A stretch of 64,000 nt of DNA, taken from assembly GCA_050729515.1 (NCBI GenBank), contig JBOHLG010000009.1:1-64000 (forward strand), given 5' to 3'. A program made the translations under genes and the position numbers. Shown here in pieces: positions 19,782 to 28,443 of this stretch. The stretch is from Acaudatibacter sp050729515 (GTDB lineage: Bacteria; Pseudomonadota; Alphaproteobacteria; Caulobacterales; Caulobacteraceae). Positions within the stretch are counted from its first letter, which is position 1; every line of letters starts with the position of its first letter. The notes below the pieces were generated by a model. It was given only the letters and a program-made list of their open reading frames with translations. It had not been told where the DNA came from and ran no database searches.

Positions 19782-19792
19782 CCGTCAGGCGC

Positions 19793-20365
19793 TCAGGGCT
19801 CGATGCTGCTGAGCGCGCGAACGCCCTGGCCGAGCCTGTTCACGTTCACCTTCACGTCGCCGTCGATCAGCATGTCGCCAGGCGCCATGTCGGCCGAACA
19901 AGGGCCCGCATACCGGGCCAGGATCAGACTGCGGTGATGGCCGTTCAAAGGAGGAAAGCTCGCTCCTGAGACGGTGCTCTCAGAATCCACTCTGTAGCTG
20001 GTCGAAAAATCGCCGCTCGCGACGCCTTGCGAGGTGATCACTCCCGCCTTGCCGAGGCTGCAGGTCGAGGAAAAACGATAATCTCCATTCGTCAGGCGCA
20101 CGACCGATCTTTGCCGGCACAGGCTCCCCGCCGCCTCGCGCCCGAAGATGCCGACCTTTGCGTCGGTGGCGGCATCCAGGCAGATCTCAAGCTTGCCGCC
20201 CTCAGCGAGCGGCCGACCGTCCCGACTGATGGTCTCCTCCCAGAGGCCGGGCCTGCGCCCGGGAATCTGTCCTGTGCTGTGCGGGGCCGATGCGCCGACG
20301 CCGCCGCGGCGCGCTCCGCACCCGGCCAGCGCGAAAAGCGCCAACACCGCGAGAACTTTCCCCAT
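19793..20365 (-). CDS. DUF3617 family lipoprotein (190 aa)
   Basis: Predicted lipoprotein: MGKVLAVLALFALAGCGARR has a lipobox ending LAGC. The mature part follows the DUF3617 plan: RRPGLWEETISRDG at the start, two Cys in EICLD and LCRQ, the SSTCSLGKAGVITSQG strand and a late PCSADMAPGDML. DUF3617 proteins are small periplasmic beta-proteins of unknown function. The ATG at 20365 has GGAAGGAGAG. It is divergent from the following acetyltransferase gene. Confidence 0.83.
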   Translation of the reverse strand: MGKVLAVLALFALAGCGARRGGVGASAPHSTGQIPGRRPGLWEETISRDGRPLAEGGKLEICLDAATDAKVGIFGREAAGSLCRQRSVVRLTNGDYRFSSTCSLGKAGVITSQGVASGDFSTSYRVDSESTVSGASFPPLNGHHRSLILARYAGPCSADMAPGDMLIDGDVKVNVNRLGQGVRALSSIEP

Positions 20366-20439
20366 CTCGCTCTCCTTCCAGCCCCAGCGCATTCTCCTTC
20401 AGATTGTGCAAGGTTCAAGCCCGAGCGAGGTAAGAGGCG

Positions 20440-20721
20440 ATGAGCGACCTCAAAGACCGGCCTGAACTTGGGCGCTTCGAGGCGGTGGAAAACGGCAAGA
20501 TCGTCTTCGCGCGCTACCGCCGAGCGCCCGGACAGTTGATCATCGATCATGTCGAGGCGCCGCCGAGCCTTCGCGGAACCGGCGCCGCAGACCGACTGAT
20601 GGGCGCGATCCTTGAACGGGCTCAGGCCGAGGGCGTTGAGATCGTTCCCTTATGCGGCTGGGCGGTCCACTGGCTGGCCCGGCGCGGAACTCACCGATCC
20701 GGCCACTCCGGGCGCGGATAG
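20440..20721 (+). CDS. GNAT-type N-acetyltransferase, YjdJ/CG-like (93 aa)
   Basis: A short GNAT-fold protein. RYRRAPGQLIIDHVEAPPSL and RGTGAADRLMGAILERAQAE correspond to the acetyl-CoA-binding core of the small YjdJ-like family, and VEIVPLCGWAVHWLARR matches its C-terminal signature. After that the family would end with a short acidic tail, whereas this frame runs on as THRSGHSGRG and overlaps the convergent gene by 31 bases. A late frameshift or simple divergence could explain this; the +1 frame reads ELTDPATPG there. Confidence 0.8.
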   Translation: MSDLKDRPELGRFEAVENGKIVFARYRRAPGQLIIDHVEAPPSLRGTGAADRLMGAILERAQAEGVEIVPLCGWAVHWLARRGTHRSGHSGRG

Positions 20722-21107
20722 TACGCCTCGTAGGCTCCCTGGCCGTATTCGGCGTCGTAGGCGCGCCGCGCCTCTTCGTAACGCCTCAAGTGGTAGAGAT
20801 AGGCGCGGTGCCGGGCGGCGTAGTCGCCGCGTTGGTCGTGATACCGCCGCTGTTGGTCCTCGTAGGCCTGCCGCTGGTCCTGATACCGCTGTTGCTGGGC
20901 GCGGTATTGTTCCGCCTGGCTCTGATTGTAGTCCGGCTGATTGTAGCCTGGCTGGCCGTAGCCCTGCTGATCGTAGCCCGGTTGGTTATAACCTGGCTGA
21001 TCGGAGTAGCTCGGCTGGCCGTACTCCGACGCGGGCTGCGCCAGGACCGGCGCGGCGGCCGCGGCGGCGAGAAGTCCGGCGAGAGCGACTGCGGGAATGA
21101 GGTTCAT
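20691..21107 (-). CDS. Exported Gln/Tyr-rich protein with tandem GYxQP repeats (138 aa)
   Basis: Signal peptide (MNLIPAVALAGLLAAAAAAP, cleavage near VLA-QPA) followed by a tandem of GYNQP, GYDQQ and GYGQP units and then a coiled-coil-like region rich in Gln, Arg and Tyr (RAQQQRYQDQRQAYEDQQRR). Low-complexity envelope protein of unknown function. The ATG at 21107 has AGGAGAT. Its stop region overlaps the acetyltransferase gene. The preceding SDR gene is 56 bases upstream on the same strand. Confidence 0.78.
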   Translation of the reverse strand: MNLIPAVALAGLLAAAAAAPVLAQPASEYGQPSYSDQPGYNQPGYDQQGYGQPGYNQPDYNQSQAEQYRAQQQRYQDQRQAYEDQQRRYHDQRGDYAARHRAYLYHLRRYEEARRAYDAEYGQGAYEAYYPRPEWPDR

Positions 21108-21163
21108 GTGTTCGATCTCCTGCCCCACCGCCTCCCTCAAACGCGGCGGGACGGGATCGGTTT

Positions 21164-21979
21164 CTAGATCAGGGCGGCCGGCTCGAGCTTGAGCTCCTTG
21201 AGGAGCGGGGCGGCGTGATCGATGCGTCCGGTCAGGGTCTTCGGATCGCCGCTTGCCAGCCGGAACACCGCCTCGGCGATGAATTCGATGGGCTGGACGC
21301 GATCGCGCGTCGCCTCGTTGATGAGGCCGTGGACGGCCACGCCCGGCGTATCCACGAGCCCCGGCGAGACCACGTTGACGGCGATGCCGGCGTCGGCGAC
21401 TTCCGAAGCCAGGCCGGTGGTGAAGCGTTCGAGCGCGGCCTTGCACATGCCATAGACGGTCCCGCCCCGGGCGCCGGCGTGGTAGGGCGGCTTGGGATGG
21501 AAGGCCGCCCCGCTGGAGATGTTGACGATCCACCCCGACCGCCTCTCCCGCATCCCCGGAAGAACGAGTTGGGAAAGGTGGAACGGCGCGAAGACCTGCA
21601 CCTCCATCATCAGCTTGAGCCGCTTTTCAGTGAAGGTCTCAACCCGGATGAACCAGGTCACCGCGGCGTTGTTGACGAGGATGTCGACGGGGCCGAGGCG
21701 TTCCTCGGTTTCCCGGACCAGGCGCTCGCGATCGGAGGCAATGGCGAGATCGGCCTTCAGCGCCTCGGCTTGGCCGCCGGCCTCGCGAATGCGGCCGATC
21801 GTTTCGCGCAGGGTGCCCGGGAGACGGCTCTCGCCCTTTTCGGCGGTTCGCGCGCTCACCGCGACCTTGGCGCCTTCCATGGCGAGGCGCGCGGCGACGG
21901 CCGCACCTATACCGCGGCTGGCTCCGGTGACGAGGGCGACGCGCCCCTGAAGAGCCCCGTGTGGATCAACCTTGGCCAT
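21164..21979 (-). CDS. Short-chain dehydrogenase/reductase
   Basis: Classical SDR of 271 residues. The nucleotide motif is VTGASRGIGAAVA; NNAAVTWF is the NNAG-like segment; the active-site Ser is in NISSGAAF and YxxxK is YGMCKAALE. SPGLVDTPGVA follows. The substrate is unknown. I start at ATG 21979, giving MAKVDPHGALQGR; the longer frame to 22042 has no good ribosome site. Confidence 0.9.
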   Translation of the reverse strand: MAKVDPHGALQGRVALVTGASRGIGAAVAARLAMEGAKVAVSARTAEKGESRLPGTLRETIGRIREAGGQAEALKADLAIASDRERLVRETEERLGPVDILVNNAAVTWFIRVETFTEKRLKLMMEVQVFAPFHLSQLVLPGMRERRSGWIVNISSGAAFHPKPPYHAGARGGTVYGMCKAALERFTTGLASEVADAGIAVNVVSPGLVDTPGVAVHGLINEATRDRVQPIEFIAEAVFRLASGDPKTLTGRIDHAAPLLKELKLEPAALI

Positions 21980-22053
21980 CGGCCAGCCTCCTCCGCTCCG
22001 CGCAAGACGCACGCTTGGCGACGACGGCTTAGACCGGAGCAAGGCTAGGCGGC

Positions 22054-22084
22054 AAGCGCCTCCCGAAAGGAACGGGAAGCGCTT
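22054..22084 (-). terminator. Stem-loop after the Ala/Asn-rich lipoprotein gene
   Basis: A 12-bp inverted repeat with one mismatch (AAGCGCCTCCCG / CGGGAAGCGCTT), loop of seven bases, ten bases past the stop at 22094. No T run. Confidence 0.5.
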
Positions 22085-22093
22085 ACCCGAGAT

Positions 22094-22411
22094 CTACTGG
22101 CTGTTGCCTGCGGCGTTGGCGGCCGAGTTGGCGGCGCTGGCGGCCGAGTTCGCCGCATTGTTGGCGGCGCCGGCGGCGGCGTTGGCGGCGTTGTTGGCGG
22201 CCGCGGCGTTCTCCGCGCCGGGCATGGCGTTGGCCGACGCGTTGGCCTCGGCGTTGACCGCCTCGTTGGCCGAGTTCGCCGCCTCGTTGGCCGATTCGGC
22301 GGCCGAATTGGCGGCGTTGTTGCCGTTGCTCCCGCTGCAGGCGGCGATCGACAAGGCCCCTATCGAGGCGGCGGCGATGAAGATCGTACGCAACGCTGAA
22401 GTTCTGGTCAT
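22094..22411 (-). CDS. Ala/Asn-rich low-complexity lipoprotein (105 aa)
   Basis: N-terminal signal with lipobox (SIGALSIAAC), then almost only Ala, Asn, Ser and Glu in imperfect repeats such as ANSANEA and AANNAANAA. Composition suggests a surface or periplasmic spacer. The ATG at 22411 has GGAGGG upstream. Similar repeat lipoproteins occur in sphingomonads and relatives; the function is unknown. Confidence 0.7.
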   Translation of the reverse strand: MTRTSALRTIFIAAASIGALSIAACSGSNGNNAANSAAESANEAANSANEAVNAEANASANAMPGAENAAAANNAANAAAGAANNAANSAASAANSAANAAGNSQ

Positions 22412-22615
22412 GAGTTCCCTCCGGATCCTGGATTGCGCCAGTCCGCCCTCGCTAAAGCTCGGATGCACGGCTCTGGTTCCACCTGCGGCGGTGTGGCCGA
22501 TTCAGAGCCAAACCTCAAGAGCGCGTTCTCCTCAGCGCGGCGTGGTCGTCGCCCCGATTGCGCCTGGGCTCAGATCCTCCTGGGGCCGCGAAGGGATAGG
22601 CGACGCTGATGACGC

Positions 22616-23160
22616 TCAGGGGCGCGACTGCCCGCCCTCGGCGCAGAGGTCGAGATCGGAGAGCGCCGATCGGGCGAGCCCGCGCCAGGTCTGGCTCGTC
22701 ATGGTCCAGCCGAATCGGTCGTAGAGCGCCTCGCCGGGCGGCGGCGGCTCCGAAACGGTAGGGGGGCGCATGGCGGCAGCGCTCGCAGTCGCTCGGGAAC
22801 CAGGAGTTCGGCTCGGCCTGGCTGGCGAAGCAGGCGAGGGCCTCCGCCTTATTCTCGCGCTCTTCGGGTCCCAGGAGCCAAATGGTCTCCCCGACCTCCT
22901 GGTCCGGCCAGAAGACGCCGGCGCGCCTAGCCCCGCCGGAGAGATGATAGGACGCGAACTCGTAGCGATCCGGCGGTTTGAGGCCGGACCTCCTCAGAAG
23001 CTGGCAGGCGCAAGCGACCGCGAAGGCGGCGGCGTCGTGGTCGGGATAGCCGCCCTCGTAGGATGGGTGAAGACCGCCTCGACGCAGGCGAGCTCCTCGG
23101 CAAGTTCGCGCGTCAGGCGAACCAGGTTGAGCGCGGCTTCCTGGTCCCGCACCCCCAGGG
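22616..23160 (-). pseudogene. PIG-L/LmbE family deacetylase, truncated and twice frameshifted
   Basis: Pieces of a PIG-L (LmbE-like) N-acetylglucosaminyl deacetylase lie in three frames on the minus strand. Near 23160-23066 one frame reads LGVRDQEAALNLV... and EAVFTHP. It then jumps to YEGGYPDHDAAAFAVACAC, the family zinc-site signature, so a base is missing near 23062. Near 22745 it jumps again, from CERCRHAPPYRFG to PPPPGEALYDRFGWTMTSQ, and stops at 22616. The N-terminal zinc motif (AHPDDE type) is absent because the 5' end is replaced by the upstream region of the next gene. Frameshifts could be assembly errors, but the missing start could not. Confidence 0.72.
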
Positions 23161-23244
23161 AGCGGCGCCGGCAGGGGGTGGGCCGGATAGGGCGGGGTTG
23201 CTATCCTTGCGCCGAAAACCCAGGCCGCGTTGGGAGGGCGACGC

Positions 23245-23760
23245 ATGAGTTGGGTCCGGTTGTCCGCCAGTTTGGCCGCGGTGGTGGCGGCGGCTTCGAC
23301 TTCGCCCACCAGCGCGCAGGTAAACGCCGCGCGATTGGCCGACGAACGCGTTATCTCCCAGGGAGAGAGCGCGTGGGGCCAGGCCTACGTCACGGGCGAC
23401 GTCCCAGCGGTCGAGCGCCTGCTCGACGACAGCTTCCTCGGGGTGGATACGCGCGGGGCGGAGTATGGCAAGGCGGCGGTCGTCCGGGAGGTGAGGAACG
23501 GGCCGCACGCGACGTCCGATGAAGTGCGCGGGATGAAGGTGCGGTTCTATGGGAATGCCGCCATAGCCCAGGCCCACGAGTTCGAGGTGGGTCCGGCGCC
23601 GGACCGCAACGCCCGCGAGCAGGTCTTCACCGATACCTGGCGCAAGATCGGAGGCCGATGGCGCATCGTCGCGGCCGCGGATGTTCCCATCGTCGCCGTC
23701 ACGGCTCCCGCCGCCGCCAGCCTCCCGAAGAATAGTGCACGTCTCATCTCGCCGCGCTGA
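23245..23760 (+). CDS. Exported SnoaL/DUF4440-like protein (171 aa)
   Basis: Signal peptide (MSWVRLSASLAAVVAAASTS, cleavage after SAQ) followed by an NTF2-like domain. ISQGESAWGQAYVTGDVPAVERLL matches the DUF4440/SnoaL helix, then DDSFLGVDTRG, the strand FYGNAAIAQAHEFEV and the closing strands VFTDTWRKIGGRWRIVAAAD. Such domains are either small-molecule enzymes or binding modules. The ATG at 23245 has GGGAGGG. The divergent neighbour is the broken PIG-L gene. Confidence 0.8.
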   Translation: MSWVRLSASLAAVVAAASTSPTSAQVNAARLADERVISQGESAWGQAYVTGDVPAVERLLDDSFLGVDTRGAEYGKAAVVREVRNGPHATSDEVRGMKVRFYGNAAIAQAHEFEVGPAPDRNAREQVFTDTWRKIGGRWRIVAAADVPIVAVTAPAAASLPKNSARLISPR

Positions 23761-23825
23761 CGATAGGGAACCTCGCTGGGCCGCAGGGATTGCTCCGCTC
23801 GCCTCTCTTTGAAGGAGACGACGAC

Positions 23826-24830
23826 ATGTCCCAGAGCCACGAACACGCGCAGGGAGGACACCGGACCGCCGAGGCGCAGAGGCGCACCCAAAGCCGCGCC
23901 GAAGCCAAGTCGAAGACGAGTTCAAAGTCGGGGAAGAACGGCGATGAGGAGGAGGGCGCGGTGCAGGCCGGCGCGCGCGCCTATCCGGCCCCACCCTTTC
24001 CCGCCCAGCATCAGGCCAAGCCTGGCGAAGAGCGCAAGATGGATCCCGCGCCCATGTACGAGGCGCCCTATTGGAAAAGGTCGGGCAAGCTCGAAGGCAA
24101 GGCGGCGCTGATCACCGGCGGCGATTCCGGCATCGGGCGGGCGGTGGCCGTCCTCTTCGCCCGCGAAGGCGCCGATGTCGCCATCGTCCACCTCGACGAA
24201 CGGGCCGACGCGGAAAAGACCAAGGAGATGGTCGAGGGCGAAGGGCGCCGCTGCCTGGTGCTGGCGGGCGACGCCGCCGATCCCGAGTTCGCCGAAGAGG
24301 CGGTCGCCAAAGCCCTGAAGACCTTCGGCAGGCTCGACATCCTCATCAACAACGCCGCGTTCCAGGAGCATGCCAAAGCCATTGAGGAAATCGACGAGGA
24401 GCGCTTCGACCGCACCCTGAAGACCAATCTCTATGGCTATTTCCACCTGGCGCGGGCGGCGGTTCCCCATCTGCCGCGCGGTGGGGCCATCGTCATGACC
24501 GGCTCGGTGACCGGCATCCTGGGGTCCAAGCACCTCCTCGATTATTCAATGACCAAGGGCGGCATCCACGCCTTCGCCCGGTCGCTGGCGAGCGCGCTTC
24601 TTCCGCGCGGCATCCGGGTCAATGCGGTGGCCCCGGGGCCGGTGTGGACGCCACTCAATCCGGCCGACAAGGAGGCCGAGGACGTCTCGGAGTTCGGCGC
24701 GCAGTCGGGCATGAAACGGCCCGCCCAGCCCGAGGAGATCGCCCCCGCCTTCGTCTTCCTCGCCTCCGAACAGTGCTCGAGCTACATCACCGGCGAGATC
24801 CTGCCGATCATCGGCGGCTATCACGAGTAG
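23826..24830 (+). CDS. SDR oxidoreductase with Lys/Glu-rich N-terminal extension (YghA/GSP39-like)
   Basis: 334 residues. The first ~85 residues are hydrophilic and charged, then KSGKLEGKAALITGGDSGIGR opens an SDR with NNAAFQEHAKAIEEI, active-site Ser in MTGSVTGILG, YSMTKGGIHAFA and the end ITGEILPIIGGYHE. These are hallmarks of the YghA/general stress protein 39 type SDRs, often expressed under stress. ATG 23826 has AAGGAGACGA. The 3' end overlaps the convergent DUF6328 gene by 23 bases. Confidence 0.9.
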   Translation: MSQSHEHAQGGHRTAEAQRRTQSRAEAKSKTSSKSGKNGDEEEGAVQAGARAYPAPPFPAQHQAKPGEERKMDPAPMYEAPYWKRSGKLEGKAALITGGDSGIGRAVAVLFAREGADVAIVHLDERADAEKTKEMVEGEGRRCLVLAGDAADPEFAEEAVAKALKTFGRLDILINNAAFQEHAKAIEEIDEERFDRTLKTNLYGYFHLARAAVPHLPRGGAIVMTGSVTGILGSKHLLDYSMTKGGIHAFARSLASALLPRGIRVNAVAPGPVWTPLNPADKEAEDVSEFGAQSGMKRPAQPEEIAPAFVFLASEQCSSYITGEILPIIGGYHE

Positions 24831-25722
24831 GCCGGCGCCAGACGTAAGGCAGGGCGAACCAGCCCCCGAGCGCGACCAGGAGCGCCGCAAGGCAGCCGAC
24901 AGCGGCCCAGGCGATGTTCGAGAAGACGACGTCCAGGGCGACGAAGACGTCGGCGGCGAGGGCCAGGGCGAGGGGGACGAGCGAGGCCAGAAGGAAGGCG
25001 ACGCCGACTCGCTCCACCCGCTCGTTGCACTCGCCATGCTCAGCGATGCGATGGAAGGACGCCGGCGCGATGAGGAGAATCATACAGATGACCAAAAACG
25101 CCAGGCCGGCGGTATGGAAGGCCTTGGAGGCGCGATCGAGGTGGGGAAAGAATTCAGTGAGATAGGCGACGAGCTGAAAGCCGAGCAGGGCCTGGACGCC
25201 GGGAAGGACGATCCGCGCCTCGGTCATGAGTTCGCTGATCCGCTCGGAGAGCGGAACGGCCTCGTCGGGCCCGGGGGGAGGTGGCGGCGTGCGGCTCATG
25301 AGGGCGATCCCGAACCAGACAACGAGTGAGAGGAGGAAAAGGCTCGCGCCAAAGAGCGCGGCGCCGGCGAGACCAAGAACGCTGCTCAGCGCCACGACGA
25401 TGTCGAGGCCAATGGCGAGCGCGAAGGGAGCGAGCGAAAGGACCATCATGGCGTCGGTGAAGCGGTTCTGCCGCTCGGTCGCGGCCCCTCGCTCCGAGAT
25501 CCGGTGGAAGGGGCCAGGGGCGATCATCAGCACCACCACCAGGACCAGGATGAGGAGGCCGGCGGCCTCGATGGCGCGCAGCGGAAAGGCGAGGTGGGAA
25601 AATCCGTGCTGGAAGATCGCCTCGTATTGGAATCCCAGGAGGATCTCCGCGCCGAGGATGAGGATGCGGATCTCGCTGAGGCCCAGCTTGACCCGCTCGC
25701 CCGCGCCCGTCCTTTCGCCCAT
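24808..25722 (-). CDS. Tandem-duplicated DUF6328 membrane protein (304 aa)
   Basis: Two homologous halves, each with about four membrane segments. Half one: RILILGAEILLGFQYEAIF, then LMIAPGPFHRISERGAATER and PFALAIGLDIVVAL. Half two: RIVLPGVQALLGFQLVAYL, then LLIAPASFHRIAEHGECNER and PLALALAADVFVAL. The shared IAPxxFHRIxExG block matches my recollection of DUF6328, normally a single-unit protein of about half this size. A Pro-rich linker (RTPPPPPGPDE) joins the halves. Function unknown. Its 3' end overlaps the SDR gene. Confidence 0.82.
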   Translation of the reverse strand: MGERTGAGERVKLGLSEIRILILGAEILLGFQYEAIFQHGFSHLAFPLRAIEAAGLLILVLVVVLMIAPGPFHRISERGAATERQNRFTDAMMVLSLAPFALAIGLDIVVALSSVLGLAGAALFGASLFLLSLVVWFGIALMSRTPPPPPGPDEAVPLSERISELMTEARIVLPGVQALLGFQLVAYLTEFFPHLDRASKAFHTAGLAFLVICMILLIAPASFHRIAEHGECNERVERVGVAFLLASLVPLALALAADVFVALDVVFSNIAWAAVGCLAALLVALGGWFALPYVWRRPTRDSRR

Positions 25723-25820
25723 TCAGGCGTAACCGCCCGACAAGCAGGAGCGTTCCGGCGGGGAACTGGGCAGTGGCTGTGATGATTTGAAGAAGACGCG
25801 GGGGCGCAAGCGGAGCCTCT

Positions 25821-26378
25821 ATGGGCGATCTTTCCCGCCTTCCCCACGCCCTTGATCGCGATGCCCTGACCTGCCAGGCGGTGATCGAGAGCCCCAGGGG
25901 CTCACGCACAAAGTTCGACTACGATCCGGCCATTCGCGCCTTCCGCGTGAAGACGCACCTGCCGGAGGGCCTGAGCATCCCCCTCGACTTCGGTTTCGTT
26001 CCCTCGACGTACGCCGAGGACGGCGACCCGCTCGACGTCATGGTCCTTTCTGAGGAACCCTTACCGATGGGATCGGTCCTCATCGCCCGGCTCGTCGGAG
26101 TCATCGAGGCCGAGGAGACCGAGAAGGGAGACCGTCACCGCAACGACCGCGTTCTCGCCGCCGCGGCGGTCTCGCGGCTCTACGCCAAGCTCCAGGCGGT
26201 CGGGGATCTTCCGAGCGACTTCATTGACAATCTCGTCTCGTTCTGGACCGCCAAGGCCAAGCTCGAGGGCAAGGCCTTCGAGGTGATCGGAGTGCGCGAG
26301 GCCGCGCGCGCCGCCGAGCTCATCAAGAAGACAGCCAAGGCCGCCAAGACCGCCCGGGCCCGCTCAGGGAGCTCCTGA
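25821..26378 (+). CDS. Inorganic pyrophosphatase, divergent family I
   Basis: Soluble family I pyrophosphatase: VIESPRGSRTKFDYD at the N terminus, FGFVPSTYAEDGDPLDVMVL with the metal-binding aspartates, and GDRHRNDRVLA. It hydrolyses pyrophosphate in the cytoplasm. At 185 residues it has a Lys/Ala-rich tail (KKTAKAAKTARARSGSS) beyond the usual end. It departs from the common enzyme where that has YP-DYGFIPxT (here IPLDFGFVPST), so it belongs to a side branch. Confidence 0.85.
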   Translation: MGDLSRLPHALDRDALTCQAVIESPRGSRTKFDYDPAIRAFRVKTHLPEGLSIPLDFGFVPSTYAEDGDPLDVMVLSEEPLPMGSVLIARLVGVIEAEETEKGDRHRNDRVLAAAAVSRLYAKLQAVGDLPSDFIDNLVSFWTAKAKLEGKAFEVIGVREAARAAELIKKTAKAAKTARARSGSS

Positions 26379-26415
26379 TCCGCGTCGCGAAGCGCCGGTC
26401 CCGATCAGGTCGCTC

Positions 26416-28098
26416 TCAACGCGCGTCGGTCGGCTCGCCGCCACCGTCGCGGGCGCTCTCCACGGTCTCGGCATAGAAGGCGTCGAGGTCGGAGTGGAGC
26501 TGATCGAGCGCCTTGGGATTGAGATAGATCATGTGGCCGGAGGGATAGTAGCGGAACTCGACGTTCTTTGCCTCGGTCGGCCCCACCATCATGTGCGAGA
26601 GATCGTACTCGGTGATGAGGAAGGGCGTCGCCATGTCGTAGTAGCCGTTGAGCGAAAGCACCTTGAGATAGGGATTGGTGCGCATGGCTGCGCCCAGATC
26701 GAGGGCGACGTCCGGCATCTGCTCTTCGCGTTGGTAGCTTCCGGGCGCCTGCATGGGCGCCTTGTGCTTCCAGTCCCATTTGAAACCGTCCATGCCGTAG
26801 ACGGTCGTCCGGTATTCCATGTCGGTATGATAATCGAGCTCGGTCGAAAGGTAGTTCTGGAACGCGGCCACGAAGGCGTCGCTGATCGCCTTGTCCGAAG
26901 CGTCATAGTCGGGAACGGCCCCAGCGGCGCTCTCGTCCACCCCGGTGTAGCGGGAATCGTAGCGTCCGAGAGTGAGGCGCTGGTCGCGAAGCAGCTCCTT
27001 GCGGAACATGGCCGGCTCGACGCGCAGGTTGGAGTCCTCGATGAAGGCCGGCGAGACCCCGATGAGCCGGCTCAGCTGCTCGGCGATCTGCTGGCTCTCC
27101 GCCGGTGTGATGCTCGATCCCTTGGCCAGGGCTTCCGAATAGGGGCCGAGGGCGAAGGCGCGGGCCTGGTCGAGCAGGGCGTCGAGCGTGGCCGGCGGTC
27201 CGGGGATCTTATGATGGTACCAGGCTGCGGCCGCATAGGTGGGGATGTAGCCGATGTAGAGCTCGTCGAAGCCGGGCTGGTCGATTCCGTAGTTGAGGAT
27301 GCTGGACTGCAGGATGACCCCGTTGATGGCCATGCCGCGGTTCTGAAGTTGCCAGACGAGCGCCGCCGAACGCGTGGTGCCGTAGGATTCGCCGTAGAGG
27401 AACTTGGGAGAATCCCAGCGATCGAACTTGGTGACCCAGCGCATGACCCCGCGGGCGAAGGCGTCGGCATCCTCGTCCACGCCCCAGAACATCTTGGGCT
27501 TGGAATCCCCCAGGGCCCGCGAATAGCCGGTGCCGATGGCGTCGAGGAAGACGAGATCGGAGGCGTCGAGCAGGGTCTGGGGATTGGGTCCGAAGCCGTA
27601 GGGCGCCGGGCGGATGAAGACCGGGTTGGCGGTCGTGACCCTCACCGGCGAGAGCGAACCCATGTGAAGCCAGATCGAGGAGGAGCCGGGGCCGCCGTTG
27701 TAGAAGAAGGTCACCGGCCGGTCGGCGGGAGTGGCGCCATCCAGGGTGTAGGCGACGTAGAACATGCTGGCGACCGGCTTGCCGTGGTCGTCGCGGAGGG
27801 TGAGCGTGCCGGCCGTGGCGGCATAGTGGAGCACCCGGCCCGAGGCGGTGGCGACCAGGTGATGGGTGACCACCTCGCGCTCGGCCACCGGCGCGCTCGC
27901 CCAGCCCGAGGCGATCTCGGCGGCGACCTCGGCCTTGTGGAGGTCCTCGGCCGTGGGCGGGGTCGGCGAGGGAGCATGGGGCCTGGCGGTATCTTCCTTG
28001 GCCGCGTCGGGCTTTTTGACATCGGCGCTCTGGGCGATTGCGGCGAGCGGAGCGCTCAGGAACAAGGCGCAGGCGAGCGCGAGAAGAGTCGGGCGCAA
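26416..28098 (-). CDS. Exported serine carboxypeptidase, S10 family
   Basis: 560 residues. Signal peptide LRPTLLALACALFLSAPLAA (TTG start at 28098 with CGGAG upstream; another TTG at 28161 would add an Arg-rich leader). The S10 core has VTFFYNGGPGSSSIWLHMGS, the nucleophile in FLYGESYGTTR, the Asp in LNGYYDMATP and the His in YYPSGHMIYL. S10 enzymes remove C-terminal residues at acidic pH; in bacteria they are periplasmic or secreted. Its role here is unknown. Confidence 0.9.
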   Translation of the reverse strand: MRPTLLALACALFLSAPLAAIAQSADVKKPDAAKEDTARPHAPSPTPPTAEDLHKAEVAAEIASGWASAPVAEREVVTHHLVATASGRVLHYAATAGTLTLRDDHGKPVASMFYVAYTLDGATPADRPVTFFYNGGPGSSSIWLHMGSLSPVRVTTANPVFIRPAPYGFGPNPQTLLDASDLVFLDAIGTGYSRALGDSKPKMFWGVDEDADAFARGVMRWVTKFDRWDSPKFLYGESYGTTRSAALVWQLQNRGMAINGVILQSSILNYGIDQPGFDELYIGYIPTYAAAAWYHHKIPGPPATLDALLDQARAFALGPYSEALAKGSSITPAESQQIAEQLSRLIGVSPAFIEDSNLRVEPAMFRKELLRDQRLTLGRYDSRYTGVDESAAGAVPDYDASDKAISDAFVAAFQNYLSTELDYHTDMEYRTTVYGMDGFKWDWKHKAPMQAPGSYQREEQMPDVALDLGAAMRTNPYLKVLSLNGYYDMATPFLITEYDLSHMMVGPTEAKNVEFRYYPSGHMIYLNPKALDQLHSDLDAFYAETVESARDGGGEPTDAR

Positions 28099-28172
28099 GG
28101 AATCACTCCGGCGGGCTGGGGACCGGGCCGAGCCATAACCCCCTTTGCGCCGGAGCGACAAGACGGCGGCGG

Positions 28173-28415
28173 CTACTCGCGCAGGACGTACACTTCCCGC
28201 CTGCGGCCGCCGCCGCCCAGCATGAGGCCCAGAGCAAGGCCGCTCACCGTTGCCAGGACCAACGACCAGACCGGCTCGGCGGCGATCGTCTCGCTCGCCT
28301 GGCGGCCGGCTTCGCAGACTTCATCGAAGACACGATCGAAAGCGGACTCGGCGTCGGTCGGCCCTTCGGTCTCGAAAGGCGCTTCGCTGCCGACATCGCT
28401 GGCAACATCGCTCAT
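28173..28415 (-). CDS. Small protein with C-terminal membrane anchor (80 aa)
   Basis: An acidic N-terminal half (SEAPFETEGPTDAESAFDRV), then PVWSLVLATVSGLALGLMLG as a single membrane segment with a Gly-rich end and a basic tail GGRRREVYVLRE. The layout resembles DUF883/ElaB-type ribosome- or membrane-associated proteins but I see no firm signature. RBS GGAGGG lies upstream of the ATG. It precedes the S10 gene on the same strand. Confidence 0.65.
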   Translation of the reverse strand: MSDVASDVGSEAPFETEGPTDAESAFDRVFDEVCEAGRQASETIAAEPVWSLVLATVSGLALGLMLGGGGRRREVYVLRE

Positions 28416-28443
28416 CGCCTCATCCCTCCTCTAGAAGAGTCGC

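Noticed and set aside
26494..28434. 646-codon plus-strand frame under the S10 carboxypeptidase
   Set aside because: Shadow of the S10 gene; no motifs.
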